Below, piece after piece: positions 32,992-41,685 of a stretch of DNA of 64,000 bases. Each line of letters opens with the position of its first letter. Position 1 is the first letter of the stretch. The position numbers were made by a program, and so were the translations under genes. The DNA is from UBA9732 sp045116915. Its GTDB lineage: Bacteria; Spirochaetota; Spirochaetia; Sphaerochaetales; Sphaerochaetaceae. Location: positions 26,287-90,286 of the forward strand of contig JBGUMQ010000046.1 in assembly GCA_045116915.1 (NCBI GenBank), read 5' to 3'. The notes beneath the pieces are model-generated. The model searched no databases. It saw only the letters and a program-made list of their open reading frames with translations, and was not told the DNA's origin.

Positions 32992-34272
32992 TCAGAGGAC
33001 GACCCAGAAACCGTTCTTCCTGGAGCCTTCGCGGCGGATCCTGCCGCTGTCCTCGAGCTTTTTCAGCTCCCTGTATACGGATGACTCCGAAATTCCGAGT
33101 CTGAGCGACGCGGAATATCTGGTTGTCTGCGGCTCTTCCCTCAGCAGGTCGTAGAGGGCGGAGGAGGGGCTGTCCTTCGGATACGTGTATGCGGCAAAAG
33201 GTTTCTCGAACGGTATGCTTACCCTGAGGAAATTGGGGGAGAAGCGGAATATCTCCTTCGGGTAGAACCTCAGCACCCTTCTGATGCCTGTTCCCAGCCT
33301 TTCCGCCAGACTCAGGTCCCTGAAGACCCTGATCAGTTCCGGATTCACAGGAAGGGAATAACCGTTCAGGAAATCCTCCTTGGTGAACCCCTCCGGAAGG
33401 CCTCCGAATGAAGATATCTCGAACCTGTTCGCGAACTCCTCGAATACCGGCAGTCCGTTCGAAAGATAGTTGTTGTGTACGATCGCATTGATGACAAGCT
33501 CCCTCATCGCAATCGGGTTGAACCTGTTCCTGTCGATGCGTTCCTTCGCGGTTATCCTCGAATAAGTTGTATTCCTGTTTCTGATGAGGTCCAGAATCTC
33601 GTCTGTCGTCTTGATGATCGACTGGTTTCCGAAACTCTTGTGCTCCACCAGATCGAACACCTCATCTCCGGAATACCTTGCATACTGGAACTGCAGGCTG
33701 TTCTGATCGGACAGGATATACGCCAGATAGTTGAATTCATCGTCTTCCGTGTACAGATCCAGATGGATGAGGAAGTTCTCTCCCACATCGAAGCCTTTCT
33801 CCACATAGCGTTCACGCAGATACCTGAATGTCAGAGCCTGTTCCGGAGAACGTCTTGTGACCAGCGTCTCCTTCGCCCTTCTCTGGAAGAGGTCCATTAT
33901 CATCCCCTCTGGCATCTTCTCGGTGGTGCTTCCGACCCTGAAGAAGCAACCTTCCGATGACATTCCGTTCTTCCTTATATAGTAAGGGCGCTGGTTGCCT
34001 CCCGATACGATCACCTGGATGCAGATCTTTCCTTCGATATCGGGTGTGGCTATCTCGAACAGCCCCAGCGTCGACGGCGATATGTTGTTCTTGATGCGGT
34101 CCTTGATCTCTTTCTGCTTTGAATCCAAAGCGTCCACACCGACAATAGTGCCGTCATCGGCTATCCCTATGAATATGGATCCCCCGTGCGGGGTGTTGAG
34201 AAATGCAACGACCTCTCGCTCAAGCCTTTCATTCAGCTTTTCCTTGAATTCCGTCATCTCGTTCTCGAACAT
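32992..34272 (-). CDS. AlbA_2/Schlafen-type ATP-binding regulator with C-terminal HTH
   Basis: This 426-residue cytoplasmic protein has the layout of the helix-turn-helix transcriptional regulators with an AlbA_2 domain. The N-terminal part contains TEFKEKLNERLEREVVAFLNTPHGGSIFIGIADDG, the AlbA_2 signature. The middle (about 230-350) resembles the HATPase-like C-terminal domain with RELVINAIVHNNY and GLPEGFTKEDFLNG. The end is a winged helix (YSASLRLGISESSVYRELKKLEDSGRIRREGS). The ATG at 34272 is preceded by GGGAGG; the ATG six codons earlier contains that site. Such genes are often mobile or phage-linked, but no mobile element is visible here. The target is unknown. Confidence 0.85.
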   Translation of the reverse strand: MFENEMTEFKEKLNERLEREVVAFLNTPHGGSIFIGIADDGTIVGVDALDSKQKEIKDRIKNNISPSTLGLFEIATPDIEGKICIQVIVSGGNQRPYYIRKNGMSSEGCFFRVGSTTEKMPEGMIMDLFQRRAKETLVTRRSPEQALTFRYLRERYVEKGFDVGENFLIHLDLYTEDDEFNYLAYILSDQNSLQFQYARYSGDEVFDLVEHKSFGNQSIIKTTDEILDLIRNRNTTYSRITAKERIDRNRFNPIAMRELVINAIVHNNYLSNGLPVFEEFANRFEISSFGGLPEGFTKEDFLNGYSLPVNPELIRVFRDLSLAERLGTGIRRVLRFYPKEIFRFSPNFLRVSIPFEKPFAAYTYPKDSPSSALYDLLREEPQTTRYSASLRLGISESSVYRELKKLEDSGRIRREGSRKNGFWVVL

Positions 34273-34374
34273 GTGCCAGGCCCTCCCCATGCCGCCATTG
34301 TAGCATGAAGCAAAAGCAGAAGCAATAAATGAAGCAATAAAGAATCAATAATTGAAGCAATACCTGGTCGTACC

Positions 34375-34448
34375 GGTAGGGTTTCCTCGTACTGGTCGAG
34401 CTCCTCGTACTGGTAAGGTTTCCTCGTACTGGTCGAGCTCCTCGTACT
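34375..34448. repeat. Two tandem 37-base repeats
   Basis: Units 34375-34411 and 34412-34448 differ at one base. Each unit itself contains TCCTCGTACT twice, around GGTCGAGC. The array lies between the AlbA_2-type gene start and the tRNA-Ala terminator. Related words occur in opposite orientation at 35307-35350. Confidence 0.9.
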
Positions 34449-34488
34449 GCCCGTACCCCCGGGCGGGCTGGCAAAACATCTCAAAATG

Positions 34489-34514
34489 AAAAAACCGGCC
34501 TTTACAGACCGGTT
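34489..34514 (-). terminator. Terminator of tRNA-Ala
   Basis: On the minus strand AACCGG, a ten-base loop and CCGGTT are followed by T residues. It begins about ten bases after the tRNA 3' end. Confidence 0.8.
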
Positions 34515-34522
34515 CATCAATT

Positions 34523-34596
34523 TGGAGCTGATCGGGATCGAACCGACTACCTATTGAATGCCATTCAATCGCTCTAGCCAGGTGAGCTACAGCCCC
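34523..34596 (-). tRNA. tRNA-Ala (anticodon GGC)
   Basis: On the minus strand the cloverleaf folds fully. The acceptor GGGGCTG pairs with CAGCTCC (one G-U). The D arm has GCTC/GAGC. The anticodon stem ATTGA/TCAAT carries loop ATGGCAT with anticodon GGC. The T arm is GTCGG-TTCGATC-CCGAT. The discriminator is A. CCA is not encoded. Confidence 0.95.
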
Positions 34597-34608
34597 AAGT
34601 GCCTTTTG

Positions 34609-34637
34609 ATGATACGAAAAAGGCCGGTTATTGTCAA
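34609..34637 (-). promoter_or_regulatory. Promoter of tRNA-Ala
   Basis: On the minus strand a perfect TTGACA (34637-34632), 17 bases, then TATCAT (34614-34609). Transcription would start a few bases before the tRNA 5' end. Confidence 0.8.
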
Positions 34638-34699
34638 TCACAAAGCCACCGCATCGCATAAGCATCGCAAAACATGACGGATGCCCGGGCAACGGCCGC

Positions 34700-34728
34700 T
34701 TTCCCTCAACCGGGAAACGTGGCATAAT
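34700..34728 (+). promoter_or_regulatory. Putative promoter of the P-loop kinase gene
   Basis: CATAAT (34723-34728) lies seven bases before the ATG at 34736; TTTCCC is a weak -35 at 17 bases. If used, the message would be leaderless or nearly so, in keeping with the absence of a ribosome binding site. Confidence 0.4.
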
Positions 34729-34735
34729 CCACACT

Positions 34736-35302
34736 ATGGTGGTACTTATCGGCGGAAGCTCGCATGTGGGCAAGACGATGATAGCCCGCAGGCTAGTGAG
34801 GAAATACGGCTGGGAGTGCATCTCCCTGGATATGCTCAAGGATGCGTTCATCAGGACACAGCTGGGGAATCCCGGCACCGGAAGCGATTACGAGATGCGC
34901 TACTGGATGTGGCCGTTCGTGGCCCGGATCGTCAGAAGGGCATTGGAAAGCGGGCGCGACCTGATCCTCGAGGGTTGCTACATACCCGCCGAGTGGGCCG
35001 ACAGCTTCACACCTGCCGAACTCCGCAGCATCCGGTGTGTGTTCATCGTCATGAGCGAGATCCACATCCGCACCAATATCGATGCCATAGAGCGCTACTC
35101 GCAGAGGGTGGAAAGGCGCCCGGACGATGTTGTCGACATGGACCGTCTGATACGATGCAGCCGCGAATTCAAGGAAGACTGCCTGAGAACCGGCACATTC
35201 TATATAGAGATAGACGGCGATTACGACGACGAGTCCCTCTTCGATGCCGTCGAGTCCGTCATCCAGGACGACGACCATCTTGAGAAAGGCATAATACTCT
35301 GA
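34736..35302 (+). CDS. P-loop kinase-like protein (2-phosphoglycerate kinase-like)
   Basis: This 188-residue cytoplasmic protein begins MVVLIGGSSHVGKTMIARRL, a Walker A loop at residues 6-14 directly at the N-terminus. ISLDMLKDAFIRTQLG follows, then EMRYWMWPFVARIVRRALESGRDLILEGCYIPAEW, the lid region of small-molecule kinases. A C-terminal Asp/Glu-rich tail (DGDYDDESLFDAVESVIQDDD) closes it. Bacterial relatives are described as AAA or 2-phosphoglycerate kinase-like. The true phosphate acceptor is unknown. No Shine-Dalgarno is present; a -10 box lies seven bases upstream of the ATG. The gene is set between tRNA-Ala and an inverted partial copy of the 34.4-kb repeats. Confidence 0.75.
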   Translation: MVVLIGGSSHVGKTMIARRLVRKYGWECISLDMLKDAFIRTQLGNPGTGSDYEMRYWMWPFVARIVRRALESGRDLILEGCYIPAEWADSFTPAELRSIRCVFIVMSEIHIRTNIDAIERYSQRVERRPDDVVDMDRLIRCSREFKEDCLRTGTFYIEIDGDYDDESLFDAVESVIQDDDHLEKGIIL

Positions 35303-35306
35303 ATCC

Positions 35307-35350
35307 GGGTACGGGCAGAACGACCAGTACGAGGAGTACGACCAATCCCT
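35307..35350 (+). repeat. Inverted partial copy of the 34.4-kb repeat array
   Basis: GGGTACGGGCAG (35307-35318) and GACCAGTACGAGGA (35322-35335) also occur on the opposite strand at 34458-34447 and, twice, at 34397-34384 and 34434-34421. The copies form an inverted pair about 0.9 kb apart, flanking tRNA-Ala and the P-loop kinase gene. Confidence 0.8.
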
Positions 35351-35388
35351 ACGAAATTGCAGAATGAATTGATGGGGAAGGGCGAGTG

Positions 35389-36108
35389 TTATCTGCCAAG
35401 CATCCTCAGGCACATGTCGGGGTAGTTGGTGATGGCCGCATCGACATCCCAGTCGATCAGCTGCCGCATCTGGCTCTCCTCGTTGATGGTCCAGACGTTC
35501 AGGCCGATGCCGTTCTCCCTGCATTCGGCGACTACGGAGTCGTCCAGCAGGGCATAGTCCGGATGCATGAACTGGATTCCCGCATCCTTCGTCTGGGGAG
35601 CCAGATGGAGGTGCCTGTTGTCCGCATAGAGGAAGCCGCAGGGGATCTCCGGAGCAAGCTGTCTGGCGCGCAGGACGGATATCCAGTTGAACGACGAGAA
35701 GATGATGCGGTCCTGCAGGCCGTAGGCCCTGACCATGTCTATGGCCTTGCGTTCGATGTCCTGATACCACTGGTTGTTCGTTTTTATCTCCACATTTGTG
35801 ATGAATGAGCCATCGGAAGCGAATTCACAGAACTCCTCGAAGGACGGGATGGTGCACTCGAAGGCATCGGCCTTTGTGCGTGAGGCGCGGGTTTTTGTGA
35901 GCTCGGCCAGGGTGAAGTCGGAGACGATTCCGTCGATTCCGGTGGTGCGGACGAGGTTCTCGTCATGGATGATGACGAGCTGCCCGTCGCTGCTTTCGTG
36001 GATGTCCAGTTCGATTCCGTCGGCGCCGGCTTCGATGGCCTTGCGGAACGCCAGCATGGTGTTTTCGGGATAGTTGCCCGAGAAACCCCTGTGTGCGAGT
36101 ACTTTCAT
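35389..36108 (-). CDS. Glycerophosphodiester phosphodiesterase
   Basis: This 239-residue cytoplasmic enzyme of the GDPD family splits glycerophosphodiesters to glycerol-3-phosphate and an alcohol. The catalytic N-terminus MKVLAHRGFSGNYPENTMLAF (His6, Arg7 and Glu15 region) is followed by GADGIELDIHESSDGQLVIIHDENL with metal ligands and the second histidine. Later blocks NVEIKT, FSSFNW and GLNVWTIN complete the barrel. There is no signal peptide. The ATG at 36108 has GGAGG eight bases upstream. It is divergent from tldD, 106 bases apart, and monocistronic. Confidence 0.92.
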   Translation of the reverse strand: MKVLAHRGFSGNYPENTMLAFRKAIEAGADGIELDIHESSDGQLVIIHDENLVRTTGIDGIVSDFTLAELTKTRASRTKADAFECTIPSFEEFCEFASDGSFITNVEIKTNNQWYQDIERKAIDMVRAYGLQDRIIFSSFNWISVLRARQLAPEIPCGFLYADNRHLHLAPQTKDAGIQFMHPDYALLDDSVVAECRENGIGLNVWTINEESQMRQLIDWDVDAAITNYPDMCLRMLGR

Positions 36109-36214
36109 GGTATCCTCCGTGAGCCTGCGGACCGTCATCGCATCAGGTCCCGGCAGACGGCTCCATTGTAGACCATATCGGGAATTATTGGTATCTTTCA
36201 AAGGGGAGCCAATC

Positions 36215-37603
36215 ATGCTTAACGATATTTTGAAGACCAAGAAAAGCCTTTTCTCCGACGGCGTCCAGACAGTTCTGAGAGGCCAGGAGAACCGTAACAG
36301 AAGAGTCGTTTTCCTCCAGGGCAACCTGGTCGGCAACGTGAGGAGCGAGACCCGCGGTGTCAGCGCAAGGGTGTGCAGGCACGGAGTCTACGGATTCTCC
36401 TCCATGGCCGAGTATTCCAGGCAGGCGGCCGACGCCGTCCTCAAGGCGGCCACGGAGAATGCCATTTTCCTGGACAACCATGCGCCCAAGGGGCTCCCCG
36501 ACCAGGCGGGCAACGGGACCGGCATAGTCCCGCTCCACAAGGGGATCGTCGATTTCGAGCAGAAGAGGATAATCGAGCTCTGCAAGAGCCTGGACGACTA
36601 CATCGTGAAGACATATCCGGACCTGGTCAGCAGGACCGTCGTCTACACCGAGGACTCCCAGGACAAGATCCTCTACACATCCGATGCCTATGACGGGCAC
36701 ATCACCAACCCCCGCTGCTACATCTACGTCATCATGACGGCCCTTTCCAAGAAGGACAACACACCGCTCGAACTCTACGCCGTGTTCGGCGGCTCCGGCT
36801 CGCTCGAGACCCACTTCAAGACCATCGAATGGATGTATCCGGGAATCGATGCCCTCCATCGCAAGCTGATGGACAAGGTCGATGGCGTCTACGCCGAGGC
36901 AGGCTACAAGACCGTCATCCTCGGCGGACCTCTGGCCGGAATGCTGGCACATGAGGCTGTAGGACACACAGTCGAGGCCGACCTGGTTCTCGGCGGATCC
37001 GTCGCAGGCCCCAACCTGAACAAGAGGGTGGCTTCCGACCTGGTGACCATGGTCGATTACGCGAACCTCACTCCCGAAGGAGAGGCTCCGCTTCCGGTAT
37101 ACCTCGATGACGAGGGCCAGATCGCAAGGGATGCGGTGCTTATCAAGAACGGAGTGCTCAAGGGATACATGCACAACCGCGAGAGCGCCGAGAAGTTCGG
37201 CGTGAAGCCCACAGGCAACGCAAGGGCCTGGGCTTTCTCCGACGAACCCCTGATCAGGATGAGGAACACAGCGGTGCTTCCCGGAAAATCCAGGCTTCAG
37301 GACATGATCGCATCCATAGACGACGGTTATTACCTGATCGACACCAACAACGGACAGGCGGACCTGACGGGCGAGTTCATGTTCGGAGTCACGATGGGAT
37401 ACGAGATAAAGAAGGGAAGGCTGGGCAAGGCCATCCTGGACACGACCGTCACGGGAATCGCATTCGACATGCTCAAGACAGTCGATATGGTTTCCGACAA
37501 GGTCTGCTGGAACTCCAGCGGCTTCTGCGGCAAGAAGCAGATGATCCCCGTGGGTCTGGGCGGACCGGAACTCCGCTGCAAGATCATGATCGGCGGCAGG
37601 TGA
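36215..37603 (+). CDS. tldD: TldD-like metalloprotease subunit
   Basis: TldD forms a heterodimer with TldE (PmbA) that degrades small unfolded peptides and matures some microcins. The 462-residue protein carries the zinc-binding HEAVGH motif in AGMLAHEAVGHTVEADL. It ends with the conserved GLGGPELRCKIMIGG. The ATG at 36215 has AAGGGGAG seven bases before it. The tldE gene follows 11 bases downstream, so the complex is made from one message. Confidence 0.92.
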   Translation: MLNDILKTKKSLFSDGVQTVLRGQENRNRRVVFLQGNLVGNVRSETRGVSARVCRHGVYGFSSMAEYSRQAADAVLKAATENAIFLDNHAPKGLPDQAGNGTGIVPLHKGIVDFEQKRIIELCKSLDDYIVKTYPDLVSRTVVYTEDSQDKILYTSDAYDGHITNPRCYIYVIMTALSKKDNTPLELYAVFGGSGSLETHFKTIEWMYPGIDALHRKLMDKVDGVYAEAGYKTVILGGPLAGMLAHEAVGHTVEADLVLGGSVAGPNLNKRVASDLVTMVDYANLTPEGEAPLPVYLDDEGQIARDAVLIKNGVLKGYMHNRESAEKFGVKPTGNARAWAFSDEPLIRMRNTAVLPGKSRLQDMIASIDDGYYLIDTNNGQADLTGEFMFGVTMGYEIKKGRLGKAILDTTVTGIAFDMLKTVDMVSDKVCWNSSGFCGKKQMIPVGLGGPELRCKIMIGGR

Positions 37604-37614
37604 GGAGGTCAGGC

Positions 37615-38913
37615 ATGAAGAGCATCAGGAAGATTGCTGAAAGGATCGAGGCGGGCTTCGCCGCATCGAAGGTCAAGAAGTACTCCTACCACCTCGTGGA
37701 GAAGGAGACACGCGAGCTTTCCGCTGAAAACGGCGAATTCTCGCTTCTCAGGACATTGTTCGACAACACCGTCACGCTTTCGGCCTTCGTCAGCGGCAAG
37801 AACGGTGTGGTCCACGGAAACGATTTCTCCGATGAGGGGATCGATGCGCTGGTGAAATCCGCAGTGCTTTCGGCACAGGCATCCGTCAAGGACACCGCGC
37901 ACGACATCGCTCCGGAGCAGGAGCCCGCGAAGTTCAGGCAGGGCAACCTGAAGCCCGATTTCGACAGGTTCTTCGAGAGGATAAAGGAGCTCCTTTCCGA
38001 CATCAGGACCGAGTACCCGAAGATCCAGATCATGAACGTCATAGGCGAGTACGTGAAGTCCCATTCGCTGCTGCGCAACTCCAATGGAGTCGACTTCGAG
38101 CAGACGGCCGGCCAGTATTTCGTCATCCTCGAGTTCGCAGGACATGAGGGCGACAAGACCACCAGCCTGGAGTCCGCCAGTGTCCAGATCAGGGACCTGG
38201 ACACGAGGCTCATCGACCTGGGAAGCCTGCGCTACCACCTGGACAACGCACAGAAGCAGCTGGACCAGATCCCGCTTTCGGGCAAGTTCACCGGATCGGT
38301 CATCTTCACGCCGGAACTCTTCGCCGAGTTCATCGGCATGGTGGCACGCAACTACATTTCCGACAGCGTCATCATCGACGGCACCAGCCTGTGGAAGAAC
38401 AAGCTCGGCAAAAAGGTTGCGGACGACAAACTCACCGTCACACTGAAGTCCCACGACAAGCGCATAGTCATCGGCGAGCGTTATACGGCCGATGGCTTCC
38501 GCACCGAAGACCTTCCCATTATCGAAAACGGTGTTCTGAAGAACTTCACAATCGGACTCTACACTTCCAGGAAGACGAAGAAGCCCGTCTCGAAGAACTC
38601 TTCGATGGACCTGGTGGTCAACCCGGGCAAGACTCCGCTGGAGCAGATGATAGCCGGTGTGAAGCAGGGCCTGATTGTAGGCGGATTCTCGGGCGGAAAT
38701 CCGGGAACAAGCGGTGATTTCTCCGGCGTCGCAAAGAACAGCTACTATGTCGAGGACGGACAGATCAAGGGCGCCGTGAGCGAGGTCATGATCAACGGAA
38801 ACCTCGGTGCCGCGCTGAAGGACATCCTCGCAATCTCCTCCGAGGTTCTTGCGGACGGCGGCATGGTAGTGCCGTATGTCCTGGTGGACAACATTGTCAT
38901 ATCGGGAAAGTAA
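37615..38913 (+). CDS. tldE: TldE/PmbA-like subunit
   Basis: This 432-residue protein is the non-catalytic partner of TldD. It lacks the HExxxH zinc motif. It shows the family blocks GNDFSDEGIDALVKSAVLSAQ near the N-terminus, and TLKSHDKRIVIGERYTADGF and LVVNPGKTPLEQMIAGVKQGLIVGGFSGGNPGTSGDFSGVAKN in the C-terminal half. The chosen ATG at 37615 follows GAGGAGG by six bases; a GTG five codons earlier overlaps that site. It converges with the MATE gene with no space between stop codons. Confidence 0.9.
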   Translation: MKSIRKIAERIEAGFAASKVKKYSYHLVEKETRELSAENGEFSLLRTLFDNTVTLSAFVSGKNGVVHGNDFSDEGIDALVKSAVLSAQASVKDTAHDIAPEQEPAKFRQGNLKPDFDRFFERIKELLSDIRTEYPKIQIMNVIGEYVKSHSLLRNSNGVDFEQTAGQYFVILEFAGHEGDKTTSLESASVQIRDLDTRLIDLGSLRYHLDNAQKQLDQIPLSGKFTGSVIFTPELFAEFIGMVARNYISDSVIIDGTSLWKNKLGKKVADDKLTVTLKSHDKRIVIGERYTADGFRTEDLPIIENGVLKNFTIGLYTSRKTKKPVSKNSSMDLVVNPGKTPLEQMIAGVKQGLIVGGFSGGNPGTSGDFSGVAKNSYYVEDGQIKGAVSEVMINGNLGAALKDILAISSEVLADGGMVVPYVLVDNIVISGK

Positions 38914-40296
38914 TCAGACCAACGAACTCTTCTTCAGCTTCTCGTCGGTGAAGTTGCGCTTGTAGGCTACGATCAGGATGGCCGAGCATACGAGCCAGCC
39001 CGCGGGATAGCCCAGCGCTATGGGAAGCACCGTGTTGCTGATGTAATTCGCCATGATGAACAGGTAGATCTGCCTGAACAGTACGAACGACAGCAGCATG
39101 GCCGCCATGGGGATCCCCGACCTGCCGCATCCGCGAAGGGCACCTGCGTAGATCTGGTTGAAGCACGGCAGCAGGTAGAACGGGGTGAGATACGTCAGGA
39201 ACATCGTTCCGTAGAGGATGACGCCCTGTTCTCCGCTTCCCACGAACAATTCCACTATGATCCTTGCCAACGGGACCACCACAGCTATCAGCACGGCCGT
39301 CGAGACCAGGGACATGTACAGCGATATCCTGACACCCTGGCGGGCCCTTTCCGTATTGGATATCCCCAGGTTCTGGCCTACGAATGTCTGTGTGGCCATG
39401 GCTATGGACTGCATGGGCAGAAGCACCAGCTGGTCCACCTTGATGTATGATGTCCATCCTCCCATGACATCGGCGCCGAAGAAGTTGATGTACGACTGTA
39501 CGAAGATGTTGGAGAAGCAGGTGACCGCCATCTGGAGTGCCGACGGCAGGCCCACCCTGAACATCTTGCCCAGGATGGCGGTGTCTATCCGTATCTTCTT
39601 GATATTGATGCGCACGCTTGTCCTTGTCCTGAACAGCAGGCGCAGGACAAGCGCCGCCGAGATTCCCTGCGATATGATCGTGGCGTAGGCCACGCCTGCG
39701 GTGCCCATGCCGAATGCGATCACGAACAGGAGGTCCAGCGCTATGTTCAGGCTGGCCGACACCACCAGGAAGATGAACGGGTGGGTGGAATCCCCTATGG
39801 CGCGCAGGACCGCCGATCCCATGTTGTAGATCAGGAGTCCCGATATTCCGGCGAAATATATCGTCAGGTATATCTGCTGCTCTGCGGCGACCTCCGCCGG
39901 GGATTTCATTATCAGAAGCAGAAGCGGGATGATGGCTATGCCAAGGATGGTGAGGCCCACGCACATCAGCAGCGTGACGGCCATGAAGGTATGCGATGCC
40001 CTGTTCACCGACTCATCGTCCTTGGCTCCGAAATAGTGGGAGATGATGACACCGGCACCGTTTGAGAAACCCATGAAGAAGCTGATGATCAGGTTCGTGG
40101 CGGACGACAGGGTTCCCACGGCGGAGAAGGAGTTCTTCCCCACGAAGTTGCCCACGACCCATGTGTCGACCGTGTTGTAGAACTGTTGGAACAGGCTTCC
40201 CAGCAGGAGCGGCAGCGCGAACGTGACGATCTGGCGGACCATCGGCCCGCTTGTCATGTCCATGTCAGTACGTTTTTCCAGCCTGAGCGCCGCCAT
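38914..40296 (-). CDS. MATE-family efflux pump
   Basis: This 460-residue inner-membrane antiporter with twelve helices belongs to the multidrug and toxin extrusion family. The start of each half is conserved: IVTFALPLLLGSLFQQFYNTVDTWVVGNFVG, then the second bundle beginning MFRVGLPSALQMAVTCFSNIFVQSYIN, and VGQNLGISNTERA. MATE pumps export cationic drugs or metabolites with sodium or proton entry. The ATG at 40296 follows GAGAGGAAGGC; a start 16 codons upstream is less likely. Its cargo is unknown, and no regulator is adjacent. Confidence 0.9.
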   Translation of the reverse strand: MAALRLEKRTDMDMTSGPMVRQIVTFALPLLLGSLFQQFYNTVDTWVVGNFVGKNSFSAVGTLSSATNLIISFFMGFSNGAGVIISHYFGAKDDESVNRASHTFMAVTLLMCVGLTILGIAIIPLLLLIMKSPAEVAAEQQIYLTIYFAGISGLLIYNMGSAVLRAIGDSTHPFIFLVVSASLNIALDLLFVIAFGMGTAGVAYATIISQGISAALVLRLLFRTRTSVRINIKKIRIDTAILGKMFRVGLPSALQMAVTCFSNIFVQSYINFFGADVMGGWTSYIKVDQLVLLPMQSIAMATQTFVGQNLGISNTERARQGVRISLYMSLVSTAVLIAVVVPLARIIVELFVGSGEQGVILYGTMFLTYLTPFYLLPCFNQIYAGALRGCGRSGIPMAAMLLSFVLFRQIYLFIMANYISNTVLPIALGYPAGWLVCSAILIVAYKRNFTDEKLKKSSLV

Positions 40297-40413
40297 GCCT
40301 TCCTCTCTCTTCCTTTCCACATAAATATAGTGTTTTGAAGGCATCGAAGATAGATGGGAAGACGGCGTAAATCAGCATTATTCCGACATTTGTGGCCCGC
40401 GGGGTGGAGGTAT

Positions 40414-40447
40414 GCATCCGAATTGCGCTATCCCTCAATCCGGATGC
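40414..40447. other. Inverted repeat between the MATE and serC genes
   Basis: Arms GCATCCGAATTG and CAATCCGGATGC pair over 12 bases with one mismatch around a ten-base loop. It is not followed by a long T run, so it may be an operator or RNA hairpin rather than a terminator. Confidence 0.6.
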
Positions 40448-40495
40448 GGGAGATTTTGCATATGCGGCAATAATACGGCGTCATGTTGATTTTTA

Positions 40496-40523
40496 TTGCA
40501 TCCCGACCATATGAGGGTGTAAT
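40496..40523 (+). promoter_or_regulatory. Putative serC promoter
   Basis: TTGCAT (40496-40501), a 16-base spacer and TGTAAT (40518-40523) would give a leader of about 24 bases that contains the GGAGG site. Confidence 0.4.
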
Positions 40524-40553
40524 CTGATGTCAGAATCGATTCGGAGGCTATAT

Positions 40554-41639
40554 ATGAAATACGGTCGTGTTTTCAATTTCTCCGCCGGTCCTGCCATGAT
40601 GCCGGAGCCGGTGCTTGAGGAGATCCGTGACGAGATGATGAACTACCGCGGAAGCGGCATGTGCGTCATGGAGATGAGCCACAGGTCAAAGGTCTACCAG
40701 CAGATCATAGATGAGGCGGAGCAGGACCTGAGGGACCTCATGGGCATTCCCGACAACTACAAGGTGCTGTTCATCCAGGGCGGTGCCACGCTCCAGTTCT
40801 CCATGATCCCCATGAACCTCATGAAGAACGGCAAGGCCGTCTACATCGAGACCGGTGCATGGTCCAAGAAAGCCATCGCCGAGGCCAGGAAGGTCGGTGA
40901 GGTCGTCGTGGCCGCATCGTCCAAGGACAAGAACTACACGTACATCCCCGACTGTTCCGACCTGGACATCCCGGAGGATGCCGATTACGTCTATATCTGT
41001 GAGAACGAGACCATCCACGGCGTGACATGGAACAGGCTCCCCAACACCAAGGGCCACGTCCTTGTCAGCGACCAGAGTTCGATGTTCCTCTCCAAGCCGT
41101 GCAACGTGTCAGACTACGGCCTGATCTACGCCGGAGTCCAGAAGAACGTCGGACCTGCCGGAATGGTCGTGGTGATCATCCGCGAGGACCTCATCCGCGA
41201 CGACCTGACGGACCTTCCCATCTACCTGCAGTACAAGACCCACGCCGACAACGGCAGCATGTACAACACGCCCAACTGCTGGGCCATCTACTGCTGCGGC
41301 AAGGTCTTCAAGTACCTCAAGTCCCTCGGAGGCCTGGAGGCCATGGAGAAGATCAACAGGGACAAGGCCAAGGTCTTCTACGATTTCCTTGACCAGAGCA
41401 AAATGTTCAAGGGAACCGTCGTTCCGCAGGACCGCTCTCTGATGAACATCCCGTTCGTCACGGAGAGCGCCGAGCTCGATGCCGAGGTCGTCGCCGCCAC
41501 CAAGGCCGCGGGATACGACAACCTCAAGGGCCACAAGAGCGTCGGAGGCCTCAGGGCATCGATCTACAACGCGATGCCGAAGGAGGGGGTCGAGGCCCTT
41601 GTCTCCTTCCTGAAGAAGTTCGAATCCGAACACAAGTGA
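40554..41639 (+). CDS. serC: Phosphoserine aminotransferase
   Basis: SerC moves an amino group from glutamate to 3-phosphohydroxypyruvate in serine synthesis and also serves pyridoxal phosphate synthesis in some bacteria. The 361-residue PLP enzyme starts YGRVFNFSAGPAMMPEPVLEEI, the family N-terminus. Other blocks are VLFIQGGATLQFSMIPMN, the PLP-lysine region GLIYAGVQKNVGPAG, and the C-terminal KGHKSVGGLRASIYNAMP. The ATG at 40554 has GGAGG seven bases upstream; an earlier in-frame ATG at 40527 lacks a site. No serA is adjacent. Confidence 0.94.
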   Translation: MKYGRVFNFSAGPAMMPEPVLEEIRDEMMNYRGSGMCVMEMSHRSKVYQQIIDEAEQDLRDLMGIPDNYKVLFIQGGATLQFSMIPMNLMKNGKAVYIETGAWSKKAIAEARKVGEVVVAASSKDKNYTYIPDCSDLDIPEDADYVYICENETIHGVTWNRLPNTKGHVLVSDQSSMFLSKPCNVSDYGLIYAGVQKNVGPAGMVVVIIREDLIRDDLTDLPIYLQYKTHADNGSMYNTPNCWAIYCCGKVFKYLKSLGGLEAMEKINRDKAKVFYDFLDQSKMFKGTVVPQDRSLMNIPFVTESAELDAEVVAATKAAGYDNLKGHKSVGGLRASIYNAMPKEGVEALVSFLKKFESEHK

Positions 41640-41685
41640 CGGCACGCGGATCGTGAAGTTTGCTAAACCGGAGCGCAATTTTTGG

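Noticed and set aside
34375..34448. CRISPR-like array
   Set aside because: The two 37-base units are directly abutted without spacers, and no cas gene is in the window.
34523..34596. Integration of an element into the 3' end of tRNA-Ala
   Set aside because: No duplicate of the tRNA 3' end and no integrase gene are visible nearby.
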